A stretch of DNA of 43,098 nt from JAEUNX01 sp034004685 (GTDB taxonomy: Bacteria > Pseudomonadota > Gammaproteobacteria > Burkholderiales > Rhodocyclaceae), in contig JAVEWG010000033.1 in assembly GCA_034004685.1 (NCBI GenBank), positions 1 to 43,098 of the forward strand, read 5' to 3'. Made by a program: the position numbers and the translations under genes. Below are positions 41,941 to 43,098 of this stretch, piece by piece. Within the stretch, counting starts at the first letter, position 1. Each line of letters opens with the position of its first letter. Under the pieces are notes generated by a model, which saw only the letters and a program-made list of their open reading frames with translations, had not been told where the DNA came from and did not search any database.

Positions 41941-43080
41941 TCACATCATGGTGGCGAATCGGTCTGAATAGAATTTATAGCGCTGCGCGATTTCATTGAT
42001 ATCCAAGCCAAAATCGCTGGGTGAGAATTTGTGATCGCCCTTGGGGTTGGTGTCTTGCCATTGGCTGATCCGTGTTTCCAGATCCTTATCGAAACTCCAG
42101 CCGAATTTGGCGTACAGGGTTCGGATTTGTTCGACCGGATCCTGGCTTTGCCTGCGATGGGAAACATCAAAGAAACGTTCTTCGCCAATATGGTCCCGGA
42201 AGGCCAATGCCCGCTTGAGGGCATACTCCCAGTAGAGCTCCTGCACCTTGCCAAACTCCGGCTCGTTATTGCGCACATAGGATTTGCGGAAGTTGTGCAT
42301 GAGTGAAACGGTCGAGGGCAGCACTTTCACCGGATCCCGATGGGTCATTACAAATTGAGCATCGGGATAGACTTCATTGAGCGCATCCAGTGAGCTTAAG
42401 TGGATGGGCGTTCGCAGAAACCAGCGATTGGGCGGGCAGCGCCATTGCAGAAGCTTGATGACCCGACGGTGGTAGCGATAGGCGGGCCGCTGATCAAAAC
42501 CAGACGAAGCAACCCATTCAGCATAGGATGGAACGTGGGCAAAGACCTCGAAAAAACTGGGGTGGGCGAAGGAAAGCGCTAAGGTTCGGGCGCATTCTGC
42601 CGGACCTCTGGCATCCCTTGGCAGCATGTCCCGGAGCTCGGGAACAACAGTTTCAAGCAGCCGGGAGGACTCTTCCGCTTCGGCAATCCGAGGGTCGTTG
42701 TCTTCCGTGGCGCTTTCTGGTGGTGGGCAGGGGCGCTTGTTTTCCCATTCCCGCAGTACACGTGTGTTGCGATCCAGCGCCAGCATGAACCCCAGTGCCG
42801 TGCTGCCGGTACGTCCTAGTCCGATGCCGAAAGTTGGCGCAAGGATTTGTTGTTCTTCGATTTCCGGATGGCGCGCATACCACTCTTCAATTTCCAGGCG
42901 GTTGACCAACAATCCAACAATCATCCCGGGCAAGGCCTTTTCCCCGAAAGGCGTGAATTGGCTTTCGCGGTTTAGGGCGTCTACCAGCTTTTCCAGCGGT
43001 TCCCGAAAGGAATCCTCGCCGAAATCCGTCAGACCCGTCTGTGCGCGGGCTTGCTCCAACAAATTTGAAGTTTGAATCAT
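41941..43080 (-). CDS. PAPS-dependent sulfotransferase family protein
   Basis: A 379-residue protein of the Sulfotransfer_3-like family, predicted to move a sulfuryl group from PAPS to an alcohol or amine. The 5'-phosphosulfate loop is GIGLGRTGSTALGFMLA, a variant of the usual RSGTT loop with Arg-Thr-Gly-Ser-Thr. The 3'-phosphate site is FVMTHRDPVKVLPSTVSL. A conserved His/Asp-rich middle segment (LRTPIHLSSLDALNEVYPDA) is also typical. AAGGAGG precedes the ATG near the window edge, so the gene is complete. It is the most upstream gene visible of the minus-strand set and is separated by an AT-rich 87-base gap from the SDR. The substrate is unknown, and some members of the family may not be true sulfotransferases. 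Confidence 0.85.
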   Translation of the reverse strand: MIQTSNLLEQARAQTGLTDFGEDSFREPLEKLVDALNRESQFTPFGEKALPGMIVGLLVNRLEIEEWYARHPEIEEQQILAPTFGIGLGRTGSTALGFMLALDRNTRVLREWENKRPCPPPESATEDNDPRIAEAEESSRLLETVVPELRDMLPRDARGPAECARTLALSFAHPSFFEVFAHVPSYAEWVASSGFDQRPAYRYHRRVIKLLQWRCPPNRWFLRTPIHLSSLDALNEVYPDAQFVMTHRDPVKVLPSTVSLMHNFRKSYVRNNEPEFGKVQELYWEYALKRALAFRDHIGEERFFDVSHRRQSQDPVEQIRTLYAKFGWSFDKDLETRISQWQDTNPKGDHKFSPSDFGLDINEIAQRYKFYSDRFATMM

Positions 43081-43098
43081 GTCGCTTCCTCCTTCTAA

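Overview
The window comes from the chromosome of a GC-rich, motile proteobacterium, most likely a betaproteobacterium of the Rhodocyclales type. The support is a betaproteobacterial-style motAB-cheYAW-mcp-cheRDB block, sigma-28 style promoters, a 419-residue Rho, an IlvI/short-IlvH pair and a perfect FNR-type box. The taxonomic placement is inferred from gene content, not from a marker search.

Layout. 1-2.5 kb: the 3' end of a gamma-glutamyltransferase gene and a broken TonB-dependent receptor. 2.5-7.5 kb: housekeeping genes (PEBP-family protein, murJ, rpsT, rho, trxA, fdxA) with a clear rpsT promoter and facing terminators for rpsT and rho. 7.5-13.5 kb: a translationally coupled AddB-like/AddA-like helicase-nuclease pair; the AddB-like protein carries the four cysteines of an iron-sulfur staple. 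13.5-19.3 kb: a two-CBS protein, FadD-type acyl-CoA ligase, ilvI-ilvH behind a valine-rich leader peptide and attenuator, and aroC. 19.3-31.4 kb: a small YdcH protein behind an FNR-type box, then the motility/chemotaxis block motA-motB-mcp-cheY-cheA-cheW-mcp-cheR-cheD-cheB-STAS, with sigma-28 promoter matches before motA and before cheW. 31.4-36 kb: an M23 peptidase divergent from tyrS, then a membrane diguanylate cyclase. 36-43.1 kb: a visibly less GC-rich accessory region with a CHK/APH-like kinase and a DHRS1-like SDR on the plus strand, facing a minus-strand set (sulfotransferase, SDR, DUF1214 protein, lipocalin-like AttH/CrtC-type protein). A perfect 14-bp inverted-repeat terminator separates the two sets.

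How the genes work together. CheA (His48), CheY (Asp53), CheW, two cytoplasmic-type receptors, CheR, CheD and CheB make a complete adaptation circuit feeding MotAB. No cheZ lies in the block. The receptor-like protein directly before cheY carries both an FQDxxxQ helix like the CheZ active site and an acidic-hydrophobic C-terminal tail like the CheZ CheY-binding peptide. This is the most interesting observation in the window: a candidate receptor/CheY-phosphatase hybrid. The second lead is the 36-43 kb accessory cluster, which looks like small-molecule modification or catabolism by an undescribed route. Its minus-strand unit has a near-consensus promoter enclosed by an inverted repeat.
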